Origin: Sisyra terminalis
Taxonomy: Eukaryota > Arthropoda > Insecta > Neuroptera > Sisyridae
Assembly: GCA_958496175.1 (NCBI GenBank)
Contig: OY292274.1
Location: 71,372,630-71,436,629 of the forward strand
Length of the DNA: 64,000 nucleotides
Reading direction: 5' to 3'
In this document: positions 37,893 to 52,081 of the stretch, piece by piece
Layout of the letters: every line of letters starts with the position of its first letter
How positions within the stretch are numbered: position 1 is the first letter of the stretch
The notes under the pieces: model-generated
Database searches by the model: none
What the model was told of the DNA's origin: nothing
Seen by the model: the letters and a program-made list of their open reading frames with translations, nothing else
Position numbers and translations under genes: made by a program

Positions 37893-38671
37893 AATAATAA
37901 TAATTGAACTGTCTGAAATGAAGGATGATGAAACAAGCTGTCATCAATGAAATTCGAATCAAGGTATTAATATCGAATAACCGTCAGAGCATAATAACCA
38001 ACAACTATTGTTCAAGTTTTACAAGTTTTCCAAGGCAAAGCTTACGGAGCAATAAAAGAGTTGTGTACCAAGAATTTTACTGCTTAATTATTATTAATGT
38101 CAACGTTGTTGGCAATCGTACCTGCGCCTGCCAACAACAATCGGTGACCCTTTTTGTCAAAGGTCACAATTGTGTTTGTGAAAAAACCTCTGCCACTCTC
38201 ACAGCGAAGATAAAAGTGATGAAAATTTAAAAGTAATTTTTCAAGTAGAAAATCATGATAAATTACAAAGAGTGCGTATAAATATATAATAAGACATCTC
38301 GGTATTTCAACCAATATTGGTTGAGACCGTCCTTTGCAATAAGGCAAAACATTTTCAAGCATTTACTGAAATTTAATGAAATCAGAGAGTTCATTACGGT
38401 TATATCTCAAGTTTTAATGAATACCCCCACCCATGCATCGTGCTAATAACTGATAAATATTTTTCCAATTAACTAAATAACGATTATCTGGAAAATTTAG
38501 TGAAAAATATGTTCATGAATTTTCAATGGGAAACAATGTAAAAAATTTAATGAAAATGTGTTGAGTGAGTTTGCCAGTAGTAATCATATTTGTACAATGT
38601 ATATGTCCCACCAAAAATGTTTCATTATATTCTTTTTATGTGGCCAAACGGCAGTGAATGGTATTTTGTTC

Positions 38672-38698
38672 AAAAAAAAAAAAAAAAAAAAAAAAAAA
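38672..38698. repeat. Poly-A tract of 27
   Basis: Uninterrupted A run. No retrotransposon body or target duplication was identified around it. Confidence 0.85.
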
Positions 38699-39446
38699 TA
38701 AACAATCAATCAAACCAAACGAAACTGAATCATTTGTAATCAAACTTTTGTATAAACGTTCATGTTTCACATTTTTAATCGGAAATTAATTGGTAAAGCA
38801 AACATTCATTAACATAATATCTCATTTAATTGATCAATTTAAAAAACATTTCCATGTTTATCGATTCATTTATCATTTGTTTAGGATTGAAACTGCGCTA
38901 TTATTATTCAGCTCTTACTTAAACCTTGCATTTGAGTGTTGTCACATGCTCAGAGCTTTTGAGGAAGAAGTTCAAACAAGAAAAATGTATCATCATTTAA
39001 TTTTCTAACACGTCAGAATATTTATACGTTCAAGATGGTATTTAAAAGCTATTAAGTGTAGTAGTTTATTATGTAGAGGATAAAAATTTATATTATCAAT
39101 CCCTCTAGTACTACGTTATAATGATAATTAATATATTTCCCTGATTTTTTGCGGTTTTTAGTGAAAAACAGTGACTTAAGATTGTTAAATGTTGAAGTAT
39201 ACACAACATGTAATAGTATAAAGTTTATATTTGACTTCTTCAGTCAACCATTTATAAACCAATCTCGGCTTGAAACTTTTACATTCTTTAGGCTTTTGTG
39301 TCTTTGTGTTGACTGAAAGATAAAAATTTGCAACTTAAGAATATTTCGACGATAAAAGGTGTGGAATTTAGGCTTTTTAAAACTCATAATCACCACAACG
39401 ATATTATCCTGATCATATTGAAATATAGAATTTTTATAATAGTCTA

Positions 39447-39572
39447 GGATCCCACTGCAGAAAAGTGTGGTGATCGAGTTTATGCTAAAAACCTATTTTT
39501 TACGCATATTTATCATCAGGAGAATAAATATCTACTAGGTTGCCAATCAAAATGTGGCCGCTAGTATTTTAT
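39447..39572. mobile_element. MITE F, one arm only
   Basis: Left arm of element F, ending at TGTGGCCGCTAGTATTTTAT. It too is preceded by TAGTCTA. Confidence 0.8.
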
Positions 39573-40644
39573 TTAACTGGGATTGGTTCCAGAAAATTGG
39601 AAGGTCGATAGGACGATTTTTACAAAGATGAAGGAAATAACAACTTTTCTGTCTCAGAACTCATCGTTTTAGTTATTTTAATAGTCATTGGTTTGATTAT
39701 AGACTAATTAGTCACCATCTTGGTGATTTTCCGAGTAAAATGTGAACTTATTTTAAAAAAAAAAAAAAGATGGGAAACTATAAAATTCAACTAATTACGG
39801 TAACAATTATATTAAATGTGGTGAAACTTAATTAAATTTCAGCGTATATATTTGTATTTTCAATTATTGCCTTTAGCTATATGCCAATATCTACAAATGT
39901 TTTGTTTGTTTCAATAATCGATTATGACAGAGAAACAAATTAAAAAATGATTTAACAATTTACAAAAGCATTAAATTGTATAATTTGCGTGCAGTTGAAA
40001 CGAACAAATTTAACTTTTCACTTATAAAGTAAGTAAGTAAGTACCTACGTTATATTTACATTGTTCCGACCAACGAAGACAGTAATTTCCGTTCCAACGT
40101 AAATTTGAACAGTAAGAAAAAAAATTATCACACTCAGCTCTTTCTAATGAGCACCGGGTCTGAAATATTCAAACAAAATATTATATAAGCGAAGCTTTTA
40201 GTTCAAATAAAAATGATTGAGTCATGAAATTAAAAAAAAATGAAATATTATCCATTTAAGCTGTCTTAAAGCGCTTTCATTTTAAAAGTTTCAATAGTAC
40301 AATTTTATTTACAAAATATATTTAAAAAAAATGTCAACTTTTAATTACAAAGCTTTCAGTCTAATAATAATTAATTGGCGACTAAAATGCAACTTAAATG
40401 CAGGCGCGCAGCAGCTACCAGTTCACATACAAATGTTTTATTTCAATCAGTTAAAAGTTGTCATAGAAAAGAATAACTTTTAGCATAAAATTGTGCAATG
40501 GCAACTTTTGATATTTAAATTAAAACCAACTTATACTTGAAGTTTGTCTCCCTGGGAAAACATAGTAGAGACGTGAATGAATAAAAACGGGGGAGGGGTG
40601 AGGGGGAGGAAGGAAAAAAAGCAAGCAAATGAATTTAAATTTAA

Positions 40645-40935
40645 CATTTTTAAAATTTTTGTCTGTCTGTGTGTCCCGATTTAACTAAAGAACGGAACAG
40701 CCGAATTTAATGAAATTTGGTATTAAGATACAACACAATTTTCCACAGACTATAGGCTACTTATCATTCAAAAAAAAAATAATAAGGGAAGGTATTTCTT
40801 AGGGATGAAAACAGAAATTTTTACACTAGACTGGTGAGTTATATATCATTGGAAAGGTAATTTAAGATAAGAAAATAATCTGTAAAAATATTTTTAGTAG
40901 AACTGACAGAAAGCACAGTTAATTCAATTTCAATC
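40645..40935 (+). mobile_element. Internal Helitron-like fragment
   Basis: Contains GTCTGTCTGTGTGTCCCGAT and CTAAAGAACGGAACAGCCGA followed by the shared segment up to about 40935. Neither end is present. Confidence 0.65.
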
Positions 40936-42008
40936 CAATCTTTAGTTCAATTGTTGTGATTTTTCAAAAAGATAAAACCCCCTCATTTGCTGCACGTACA
41001 TTTCGAGAAGACTCAATATTTTTTGCTGCCAAGTCTAAACTAAACTCATTTAACTTGTGATAATTGGTAAATTAATCTTTGGGATCGTATCAAGTAATAC
41101 TAATTATAAACTATACGCTCTTCAACTAGTTTCGTACGTGTAAGTTTCCCACTTTCATACATTATATTATGGTACAATAGAAAATAAGTACATTCCCTCT
41201 ACCTATGTACATTTCTAGCACACAAGTTTTCCACATTTCAAGACACCGGAATGCAAAACGTGCAAAACTCGATTGTCATAAAGGAAATTTATTTATTTAA
41301 AGTCAAGTTTCCAATTTAATTTCCTTGTAAGTATTTTTCAATTGCAATAGTCAAATAATTTGATGATAAAGTTGTAAACTTTGGGTAAATACTTTGGGTT
41401 AAAAAGCCTTTGTTTATGTGAATAATAGGGGCCATAGGGGTGAAAAGTTTAATTATTTTTCACACACAAATAAAGATAACCGCACACAAAATTAAAGGAC
41501 TTAAACTAAACTAAATGCTATGTAATCGGAACAATTGACTTAAAATGAAATTATTTCAACCCTGAACATACCCAAAGATTTTACAATAATATATATATCT
41601 ATATACATTTCAGCACAGGAAAATTAATTTCAACAAGTGTCCACTCTTGACAATTTTCCACTTCAACTGCAACATTCGACCAAAAGAGTTACAACAATAA
41701 GAAATTAATTACTTTTAAATGTAGGGAATAAATTGTTCAACAGTAATTGCTATCTGCTCAATGTTCTTCCTTATTTTACGTAGGCCGTTAATGTTTTCGG
41801 TCATCATTCTCTAAACGCAACGTACTTCAACCCGAATTAATGAAGATTGAATGCGTAATATTTAGTGAAAAGCAAAAAAATGCTTAGCTGTTTTCGTTTT
41901 CATCAATTAATTATTTAGGACTACATAATCAATTTAATTTTCCCTCTCATTATCTGCTTGTATATTATATTATACAGAATGTCTAGTATATCTTATATGG
42001 AACCACAG

Positions 42009-42036
42009 TATATATATATATATATATATATATATT
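42009..42036. repeat. TA microsatellite
   Basis: About 13 TA units directly before the C-related element. Confidence 0.85.
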
Positions 42037-42620
42037 AGTGTGGGTCAAAAAAATCGATAATTTTTTTTTTACAAGTGACACGGAAAAATGGGTTGCTAGA
42101 CACCTTAAAAAAATACTCACCAAGTATGAACTCTTAATTTTAATAGGAAGATCCTCCGCATCGCAGTTTTATGTTTTTTTCTCAGTCCAATAAAAAAAAA
42201 TTCATACCTCATCATTTATCGATTGTACAGAAAAATGTTCTGAAAGAATTTTTTAGGAAATTTAACGCTCTACAAAAAAGGTATCCATATATTTTTTCCG
42301 TAAGCCTCACCATTTGAAAGATATTAAGGTTTTAATTTTGATTATTTTACGACAAATTTCAATTTTGTTTATGAATTTTATAACTCGACAATAAATGACT
42401 CTTATACAATGCGCAATACAAATATTTGTTGGAAATTAACTGCTCTATAAAAATGGTTTCTTATGTTTTGGCGATTAAATTAACCCTTCAAAAGATATTC
42501 ATCATCAAACTTTCATGTGTACGGGTCTTAAAAGTTTTTGATGAGATATTCGAAAAATTTCAAATTAATTTATAATTTTTGAGAAAATTTACACGAATTT
42601 TAGTTTTTATCAACTGAGAA
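42037..42620 (+). mobile_element. Possible divergent relative of element C
   Basis: Starts GTGTGGGTCAAAAAAATCGA after a TA run. It contains TTTAACGCTCTACAAAAAAG, also found in the C arms, and similar spacing of related motifs. No matching right end was identified. Confidence 0.35.
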
Positions 42621-45327
42621 ACTTCAAAATATTTTTCAAGTTTTTTTTTTATGCTTAAATATATTTATCTCCATTTAAAAAAAAATGTACATTATTTATC
42701 GCTTAGTTAAATATTTATTAATAAAAAAATAAAGTTTTCATTATACATATATTATGATATATTTCAGTATTAGAGAAAAACAATGTCCAATTAGTTATAA
42801 AAAAGTTTTTTATTTCAATTTTCAAACAAGTTTTTGTTGCAAGTTGGGTAATTTTTTCGATGCTCTTTGACAACTTGCAATAAAAATTGAAATTGCTCTT
42901 CGTTTTTTGTTAAACATTGGTTATATTCACTTACTAACATCATTAACAACTTTTAATTGTGCGAAAAATTCTTTATTTTCATTAAAACTGTTATTAGTAG
43001 ACCATAAATCAATATTTTCATCAAGATTCGGAAAAACCACTAAAAGACTCTTTGCCAAATTGTCCGAATATATTGTCCGAATATTTTGCCATGATGATCG
43101 CCAATCTTCAACGTTGAAGAGGTACCAAAAGAAGAAGAAGAATTTTCTTAAAACCTTGTAGTTTGCAAATTTTGAACAATGAAATCAATGAGAGTTGTTT
43201 CAAACCATGCGTTTGATAAATTTTCAATGATAAATTAATGATCTAAACTTTCAATAAAGTGATTAATATATAAAACGTGGAAAACGTATTTATTTTCGTA
43301 CAGTATAAAAGTGTTGACGTTTTTACTTGATGTCAATATAACGAATGGATTAATGGCACACGTTTGAAATGAGCTTAGAAAAGCTCTTTCCATGTCTGCA
43401 TAAATATATATATTTCTGGGATTATGTCATACAAAATATTCCAAACAAATATTTGATGTGTAACGAAATAATATTTACTTTTTTGCTTTCAGATTCTCTC
43501 TATATATTTGAATTTCAATACATTTTCGTAACTTTAAAGCGAAAGCTCAACGTAAAATCGATCTGATTACCATTGGCAAGGCATTGAAACGTGAATCAAC
43601 GAAATCGTTTTCATTAAAACACACTGTGATAAACAAACAATAGGAAAACCACAAATCAATACTGAAAAATATGGGAAACAATGAGATATTTGATGATATA
43701 GATACTTTGATCGGGTCGTTAGGGGGCCTGAGATGGATTTATAAAGTTTGCAAATTTGTCTCTCTAAATTGATGATAAATAAGACTGCAATTCTACGTAC
43801 GCAAAGTTGCCGTAGCACAAAACCATAAGTTTGTTTCCGTTCAGTAGAAAACCCCTGTTTCCCTCCCCCACACACACACATTCAAATATAAATTCTCTCG
43901 TGTCTGTAAAGTTCATTGATCGAAAGCAGCAGTTTCGCTGGCATCATTATCAGTAACGAAACCTCGTGCAAAAAGCTCCAGACTGCACACCAGTACCAAT
44001 GAAAATGCTAAATCAATTTTCACAACAATACATATATTTGTGTAAATGTGAAGACGAAGTAGGAGAGTATTATATGGCCGAGTGATATTGAGTTTCAAAA
44101 TGTCCATTATGTTGGCAGCTTTTTTACTTTCCTCAGTATTACAATCAGTAGTACAGCGAGAAATTTTTTTCTCAGCAGCACAAATATCGCACTGAATCCA
44201 ACACAAAGTACTACTACTTGCACTTATTTTACTCTAACTGATTATATCCCATCAAAAATGCAACGTAATATTAACAAAATTTTACAATCAAAAAAGCAGT
44301 CCTAGTAAAACGAGTCGGAATATTATTCTAGTCGGAAAAGCTAAATTGGAATTTGATAGTGAAAACCAGTGATACCAAATATTTTTTAACTGCCAAAAAA
44401 TTGAATAAAACGTTTGGTCCAAAAATAACTTTTCAAATTCAACCCATTTAAATGATTTTTATCGCAAAATCTGATAAACCATATATTTTAATAAACAAAA
44501 AGTTGCAAAAAGTCATAGAAGACTTAAATCCCATGCTTGATATTTTCAAGCTTCATAATTTTGATAATTTGAAAAGTTTCAGTGGTATTGTTAGTCTCTA
44601 GATGTCTTAGATTACAACAATTTTTTTTTATATCTTGTCCGTCTTCATCGGTTTTACCTTTTTCGAATAAAACAAAAAAAAATTCATGCGGTACACAGAA
44701 AAAGCTCGCAACGACGCGCGCTGGTATCAACTATTATATTGTGCTTTACTTATCTTTGACCTGAAACACTCTTCGTCACTGCCATTTAAATAATAAATTC
44801 CTTACAAAAATTACATATTTAATACTGTTCTTCGAAAAGCTTTTCGTCGAAATGGAGAAATATAATATTCACTGTAATGTTAAGAATCATACTAAATAGG
44901 TTAACGAGTACTTTGAATATGAAAGGACAATCTGAGATGGGTTTTTATACAAAATTTTAAATATGTTTTCTCTTCTTTTTTTTTTTTTTTTGAAATTTTG
45001 TGTGATATGTAAGCTATATCTGTATAATTTATGTTAGTTCCATGTGCATCTGTTACATAAATCGTTTGGTCGGTTGGTGGTGAACATTTTAATGACCTGG
45101 TGTAGGGGAGGACGTTTTCAGTGGCCCCCGATGACATTAAAATAAATTGCAATGTGAGTTTGCCGGAGTATGGCCCCAACGACTGGGGACTCTCAAATCA
45201 AAATAATTGCGTCGAATATTAGGAAAATTTAATAATAACACTTGTAAGTGGAATTCAGTTTTAATCATCTTTCAATTACATTTTAAAATCTCCACTCAAC
45301 AACCGTTTTTTTGAGGCCCATATTTAA

Positions 45328-46810
45328 TAGGGTGTCCGTTATTTCCCAAATTGATTTTTTTACAGCGATCGCCCCCTGAATTTTTAGTTTATGATATAAA
45401 AAAAAACTATCCAATACAATTAACCTCTTAATTTCTTGATTAAACCGTGCCGGAATCATGTTACTTTTACCATTTAAATAACATGGGATTATTTGACTTT
45501 TTACCATTTATTTTTTTTTCTCGGAAACAAATAGAGGAAAAGATTTAAGGTCAAATTATTCTGACGTAAAATTTAACGCTCTACAAAAAAGGTCTCTAAT
45601 GATTTTTCGATTAAATCACTCCGTCAAAAGTTATTCAACATTTAACTTGTGCCTAATATTTTCAACTTTTTGCTCATTTTTACTATTTTTAACTATGAAA
45701 TCATTGGAAGAGGAGTTAAAAATTGTTATCATTAGAGTGCCAGTGATTATTTGTGTTAATTTTATGGGTTGAACTGAAAATTAAACAAAAAAAAAACATT
45801 TTTTGACAATTAAAACAGGTGACATAAGATTCGCATTCGCTATAGTCGAGAAATTCAATTTATCCAGGATAACTGTGTATACAATATATAGAATATATGG
45901 CGGTCCAATTTACGTAATATAATTTGATATAATAATATATAAAAATCATACCATATACATAAAATTGAACAGAAGTTTAAACGAAACTATTCGTGATGTA
46001 TTGCCCAGATATGTATTTCGATTGCCAAGCAATCTTCCTCAGTGGTCATTAAGTAGTTTGGATCACTCTTTTCACATGATTCACATGAATCATCACAAAG
46101 CAGTTACGGAGTGATCCAAACTACTTGATGACCACTGAGGAAAATTGCTTGGCAATCGAAATACGTATCTGGGCAATATGTCACAATTATTTTTGTTTGA
46201 ACTTCTGTTTATGGTATGATTTTTATATACTATTATATTAAATTATACTACATAAATTGGACCGCAATATATTGTATACACAGTATAACTGTTCAAAGTC
46301 AGCGAAAAAATCTTATTTTGATTATCCAGGATAAATTTTCGTACTTTAATCAATATTTTGTACCTATGAAGTGAATTTGATACTAATTCATGAGACTATC
46401 GACAAAAGTTCCATGAAAATTCGAATTTTTACCATTTCACCGGACACCATCTATGAGAAATTGCTTTGAACTTGTAGTCAACATAATTTTTATTGAGCCT
46501 ATAGTCGATTGATTTGTCGTAAAAAAGTTGAATGTTGAATAACTTTTAATCGAGTGACTTAATCGAAAATTCATAAGAGACCTTTTTTGTAGAGCGTTAA
46601 ATTTTACGTCAGAATAATTTGATTTTAAATCTTTTCATCCATTTGTTTCTGAGAAAAAAATTAAATGGTAAAAGTAACATGATTCCGGCACGGTTTAATC
46701 AAGAAATTAAGAGCTTAATTGTATTAGATAGTTTTTTTTTATATCTTAAACTAAAATTCAGGGGGCAATCGCTCTAAAAAAAATCAATTTGGGAAATAAC
46801 GGACACCCTA
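45328..46810 (+). mobile_element. hAT-like non-autonomous element C, copy 2 (1483 bp)
   Basis: Termini TAGGGTGTCCGTTATTTCCC and its complement; inverted arms similar over about 300 bp. Flanks ATATTTAA and ATATTTAT are an 8-bp target duplication with one mismatch, as expected for the hAT superfamily. There is no transposase ORF. The centre carries foldback B copy 4. Confidence 0.85.
45873..46321 (+). mobile_element. Foldback element B, copy 4, nested in a hAT-like element
   Basis: 449 bp flanked by perfect 13-bp repeats TTATCCAGGATAA (45860-45872 and 46322-46334). The repeat is itself nearly palindromic. Confidence 0.85.
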
Positions 46811-48479
46811 ATATTTATATTGTTGAATTTATTTTGAAAAAAAAGCTCTTCTAAACTTTGTAATTTAAAGTTAGAGAGGAGGAAGAAATAATTGCAGAGC
46901 TTTATTTTCCATGGTGGTAGTAATCGTTTCTAAATTGAAATTCATAAAAAAATAATAGATTACTCATTGCTAAAAAAGCAGCTTTTTTATGTTTGTTTTC
47001 CCAAAAAGTATTCCCAAAATTCTCAAAAGTTTAGAGACAGTTCAAAACTGCTTTTTCCGACTAATATTTCGACTAACTTTTCGAAGATTGTTTTAATATT
47101 TTATGAGTGAAAGTAATCGAAACTTTTTTGCCGTTTTCACGGTAGACAATATAATTAAATTATTAATGTTTCCTGGTCGAAAATCAACCCAATAAATATA
47201 TATTAAAAGTTTTCTTATTTCCAAGACAAAAGTAGAAGAAAATAAGAACGGTTTTTTGTCGTTTAATTATGTTTACATTTGTCGAAAATCAATGATTTTT
47301 TTTTTAAAAAAAGTGTTTCCTATTGTACAATGGAGACGACGCGCCGTCTCCCTTGCACCCGGTTATACAGTTTCTCAAAAGTATTATTTCTCTGTTAATT
47401 CTCCTCCATTGCATGAATAATTGAATTATCTAACAGAAAACGAGTAAATTTTGTTGTTGAACTAAACGTCTCGGTTTTCTTATCGTTTTAATTAAATGAG
47501 CTCACGACACCGTTAAATCGTTAATGAATCTTGTCATCAAGAATACAGGTAACATTTTTATTCAAATATTTCAAGATAGTTTTGAAAATGTTGAAGTTAA
47601 AAATAAACAGTTTCAAATAAAAATTTTATCAAATTAATAAATACATTGTGGTCAGTTGGCAAAAACTTTCACGCAGCCGTAAAGCGATTGCTTTAAAGCT
47701 CAATCAAAAGCTTTAAAAATCATCACCGTTGAATAACAAACATCTACAACTAATCACAGTGATTTCCACAAAGCTTAAACCTTATAGAAAACTTACCCAT
47801 GCAAAATGGAATAATTCAAAGAACTAAATGTAGCAAATATTTTTATTTCGTATGTAATATCATTTTCAAGTTCAAAGCTCTTAAAGTTTCATCAATCTAA
47901 ATGAATGTGTAATATGGAAATTAAACGTTACTGCCGCCACCTCACCCCCTTGTAGGTACTACCCCCTTTATATATTGTTGACTAGAAACCATAAATCTGC
48001 TTCAGGCTTTAAGTAGTCATAACGTATCAACACTGGTGAGCTTTCCACGTTCAAAGCACGAAATCTGTGCAATAAATACTTATTAAAGGTATGAGGAGTT
48101 TGAAATGTGCACAGTATTTAAATTTCCACTGACATTTACAGAATTTGCTGAAATAAATTATGACGCAAACGTCACAATTACGTGAATATTATTATAAAAA
48201 TTGTATGGTAACAAAACTCGGCACCACCTACATGTAAAATTTTAGCACTGTTAATTTCAATTTCAATTTTAGTGACGAAAAAAAACAACGAAATCAGAAC
48301 AAGTGGTTGAATTTTCGGCTAGATTTGGAATTTATATTTCAACTATTAGATAGATCGCAATTCGAGGTGAAAATATAAAAAAATAGTTTACGTAAATTCA
48401 ATCGTTAGCAAAACTTTAAGTGCAAAATTTTTTTATGGCGGCTATAAAATGGAAAAATTGTAATAGAACTACTTATCTA

Positions 48480-48975
48480 TCTATTATTATAAAGAGGAAA
48501 GATTTGATTGTTTGTTTGCTTTGAATAGGCTCCGAAATTACTGGACCGATTTGAAAAATTCTTTCACTGTTGGCAAGCTACACTATTTCCGGTGAACATA
48601 GGCTATATTCAATTTTCAAAAAAAATAGGGATCCATACTAAAACTCCAATAATGGGGAAAAAAATTACCAAAAAACTTTCTTACATCGCGTGCGCTGGTG
48701 ATTTAACTAAAGAACGGAACAACCGAATTTAATGAAACTTTATACTAAGATACAACACAACTACCCACACACGTTAGGCTATGTATCATTCCTTAAAAAT
48801 AATAAGGGAATGTATTCCTTACGTAAAAACTGAGGGATGAAAAAAAAAATTACTTTAGATAGGCGAGTTATATATCATTAGAAAGGTATTTAAAAGTTAA
48901 AAAATGATCTGTATTAGTATTTTTAGTTGAACTAATAAAAAGCACAGTAATTTAATTTAAAGTACAAAAAATTGC
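48480..48975 (+). mobile_element. Helitron-like element, 5' half
   Basis: Starts TCTATTATTATAAAGAGG right after an A, then follows the family to about 48975. It may be one end of a larger copy that ends at 50054. Confidence 0.75.
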
Positions 48976-49489
48976 CTTTTTGAAATATAAATGTTTTTAT
49001 AGATAATAATCTGACAGTAAACTTTTTTTTTTACAAAATTGTTGTAAATAGATCATTAGGGTTGCTCAGTAAGGAAATATTAACGAAAAAAAAATAATAG
49101 GAATAATAATAATAGTAATAAAGCTTAAAGTAAATACATTTTTAAAACCGTGCATTTATAAAATGGTGTATTTATATACTTCTTTGACTGATGAAATTTT
49201 AATATTCGGTGTATTCCTTATAGGAAGTAGGCATGTGATAAGATTTTTTTTTTGAAAATTTCTACCCTAACGGACAAGGGTGGATTCAGGATTTTTTTCT
49301 TGGGGGGGGGTAATATCTTTTATTTGCAAGTACGTGAAAGGGATCACGAAAAAAGTTCGCAATTCCAGCCAGAAATCATCATAATGATAAATAATAAATA
49401 ATCAAATCATCATAATGATAAAAGATATTTAAAATCCTCTTCCAGAGCAAAAGGCATACGCCAAATTGTGTATGGTGAACTCTGGACTA

Positions 49490-50054
49490 TCCAATATGGT
49501 TTAAGTATATAGTTGAAATTCAGATATTTCAATAATAAGTTTAAAGATCCATAATGGTAATACACGATTATGGAAGAACTGGGTTTCGTGCAATTGTACA
49601 AATTTCAATTTCGCGGTTGTGTTGTACAGTGCAGTAGTGTAATAGTTTTTGGAAAAAGTTTCATTCGGGAATCGAAAAAGGGAGATGGGGTTATTTTGAC
49701 GCGAGTATTTTGATAACTTTCGACTTTTTTTAGTCATAATTAAGACCGAATTTATTGAACTTGGCGATATTTTTTATTTCATGTATAGATGCTGATTGAT
49801 TTACGGATTATTTGGTTCACGGTAGGTATACCTCCCGTAGGTATACGGAATAGACCATACTCTTTTTAGATATTTACAAATATTTTTTGAAAACTAATTG
49901 ATTATTATATAGAACAATTTTATCCTTTGTAACAGTTTATTAAATGTGTCTTTTTCATGAGTGTGAAGTGTTTTTAAGTCTGATTATATCTTTCGTAAAA
50001 GAAATAAGAAAAATAAAATACGTTACACAGACGAAGTCGCGGGGATCAGCTAGT
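49490..50054 (+). mobile_element. Helitron-like element, 3' half
   Basis: Matches 37.27-37.89 kb and ends ACGAAGTCGCGGGGATCAGC plus TAGT. About 500 bp of unrelated sequence separates it from the 5' half at 48480, so the two may be a single interrupted element. Confidence 0.7.
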
Positions 50055-51719
50055 GAAAAAATAAGTACAAACCAGATAAGTAAAACCAATACTGATGGTT
50101 AATTTTTGCATATTAATGTTAATATAACCGAATTATTCATCTTTGAGTTAATAGAATCAAGTTTGATTCAGCTTCCACCATAGATATATATATAATAGAA
50201 CCTATAGAATCTAATTGAAAGTAATCAAATTTGCAATATAAACAGAGAGAATTGGTTAATGGATTTGATTAGTAATTATTCGAGGAATAATTATTTTCTA
50301 TTCGCTCCACCAATATTTTATAAGTTTTTTCCTCAATCTATATTTATACAATAGAAAAAATAAACGGAGACAATTTCTATAATTTCTAATCAGACAAATG
50401 TAAACTAATGCATTGCAAGTGAATTGTTTGAAAAAAAAAAGCTTGGAAAAGCTTTAACAGGTGATTCGTACGATCTATCGTTAATAACTGTCTTTCTATT
50501 GCCTACATATTCATTAGAGTTTTAAACGTTAAAGCTTTTCCTTTGCAATAGCTTCTATGGCTCAAAGCTTTATGCCTCAAGAAATTATATACCTACATAT
50601 ATATATTATTCGTTTGAATTATCAACGCAAGTTAAAGCCTAATATAGACCTGAAGCCCTCAAGCCCTTGGAAACGTACTGTAGATTATAAATCAATAAAA
50701 ATATTTTTCATCAATTTAAATTAGTTTCAATTGCATGTGTGTTATAAATAACTATATGTAAATATTTGTATTAGTTATATTATGCTCTAAAAAGTTTTTC
50801 TCGTCTTATCAAAATTCTTTGGTCGTCAGATCACACATCATAATACTTTAAAGTTCACCGAGTTGACTCGAATTCTGCAGAAATTTTCCGGAAAATGTGG
50901 CTGTACATTTTTAAAAAAGCTTGCAAGCTTAGAATGTTTCGTTTGAATGTGAAGCGTGGGTGGCAGTATTATTGAATAATTTACAATTAGTGAAACGCAG
51001 GTGTAGGTGGGTACCTGTTTGCTACTGTTTGATGGCATTACATTTTTAAAACGCCACACACCAACAGCTAAGAATATATTCAACGACTTTGTGAATTTTC
51101 ATCCCTTATACATAAATGTGTGCTTTTTCATAATTGTTAATAATAATTCCAGTGGAATTATTTACAATTGTCCGGGTAGGTTTTTGACTTGGTAAAGTTC
51201 AAATAAAACTTCATTTCACTAAATTATTTTCAAACGCTTTTTTTAATTGCATAATACACAACAGAGCAAAACTAGTGTAAATGGTTGATAGCTTATATGC
51301 TCATGTATTGGTAGATCAATAAATTATTGCTACATATTAAACTATAAATAACATTTTCAAGACTTGACCGTTAATAAAATAGCAAAAGTTTATCAAAGAT
51401 TTCGTTGAATGATTTACAGTTATCTTAAAAACCTAATAAAAAAGCTGCAATGAAAGCTTTGCTTGTTAATGGTGCTTTGACTTTTCTAACTACTACCTGC
51501 TCTATTAAAAAAATCTTATTCAAAGTTCCGAATCTAAAGTAAAATATGATTTGAACATTTAAACAATTTTATTGACTCATTGCATTTTTATTTTTGGTTT
51601 TATACATTTCTTGGGAAAAGCTCCATACCTTAGACTTTTCATATATAATACCTGGACAAATTTGTTTTCAAAATTGGCTTTAAAAAATTGCCTTGTTATG
51701 AGATGAACCTAATAGTCTA

Positions 51720-52081
51720 GGATCCCACTGCAGAAAAGTGTAGTGATCGAGTTTATGCTAAAAACCTAATTTTTACGAATATTTATCATCAGGAGCATAC
51801 AAATCTCCTAGGTTGCCTATCAAAATGTGGCCGCTAGTATTTTTGATTAAATTATTTTTTATCGATTTTGGCAAAAAATTTAATTGATTTGTTTTTAAAA
51901 TAAAATATCGTCCACTTCACGGAAATATGTATAAATCGATAAAAAATAATTTAATTAAAAATACTAGCGGCCACATTTTGATAGGCAACCTAGGAGATTT
52001 GTATGCTCCTGATGATAAATATTCGTAAAAATTAGGTTTTTAGCATACACTCGATCACTACACTTTTCTGCAGTGGGATCC
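51720..52081. mobile_element. Palindromic MITE F (362 bp)
   Basis: The arms are nearly perfect inverted copies of about 150 bp (GGATCCCACTGCAGAAAAGT to CTAATTTTTACGAATATTTA and beyond) around an AT-rich centre. TAGTCTA occurs on both sides (51713-51719, 52082-52088) as a target duplication or part of the ends. Confidence 0.85.

Larger units (their letters stand above)
34606..45327. other. AT-rich region with repeats, no supported gene
   Basis: Between listed elements there is only weak signal: an acceptor/donor-bounded minus-strand patch at 38122-38197, a minus-strand frame ending near 43913 (KIDLAFSLVLVCSLELFARG), and a plus-strand patch at 45119-45222. None joins to another exon. Confidence 0.5.

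Noticed and set aside
44901..45179. Minus-strand frame of 92 codons
   Set aside because: Low-complexity Lys/Thr ends and no splice support; the opposite strand gives a slightly better exon-like patch.
47330..47350. Stem-loop GGAGACG/CGTCTCC
   Set aside because: Only 7 bp of stem with a 6-base loop and no associated gene or run of T; chance is likely.
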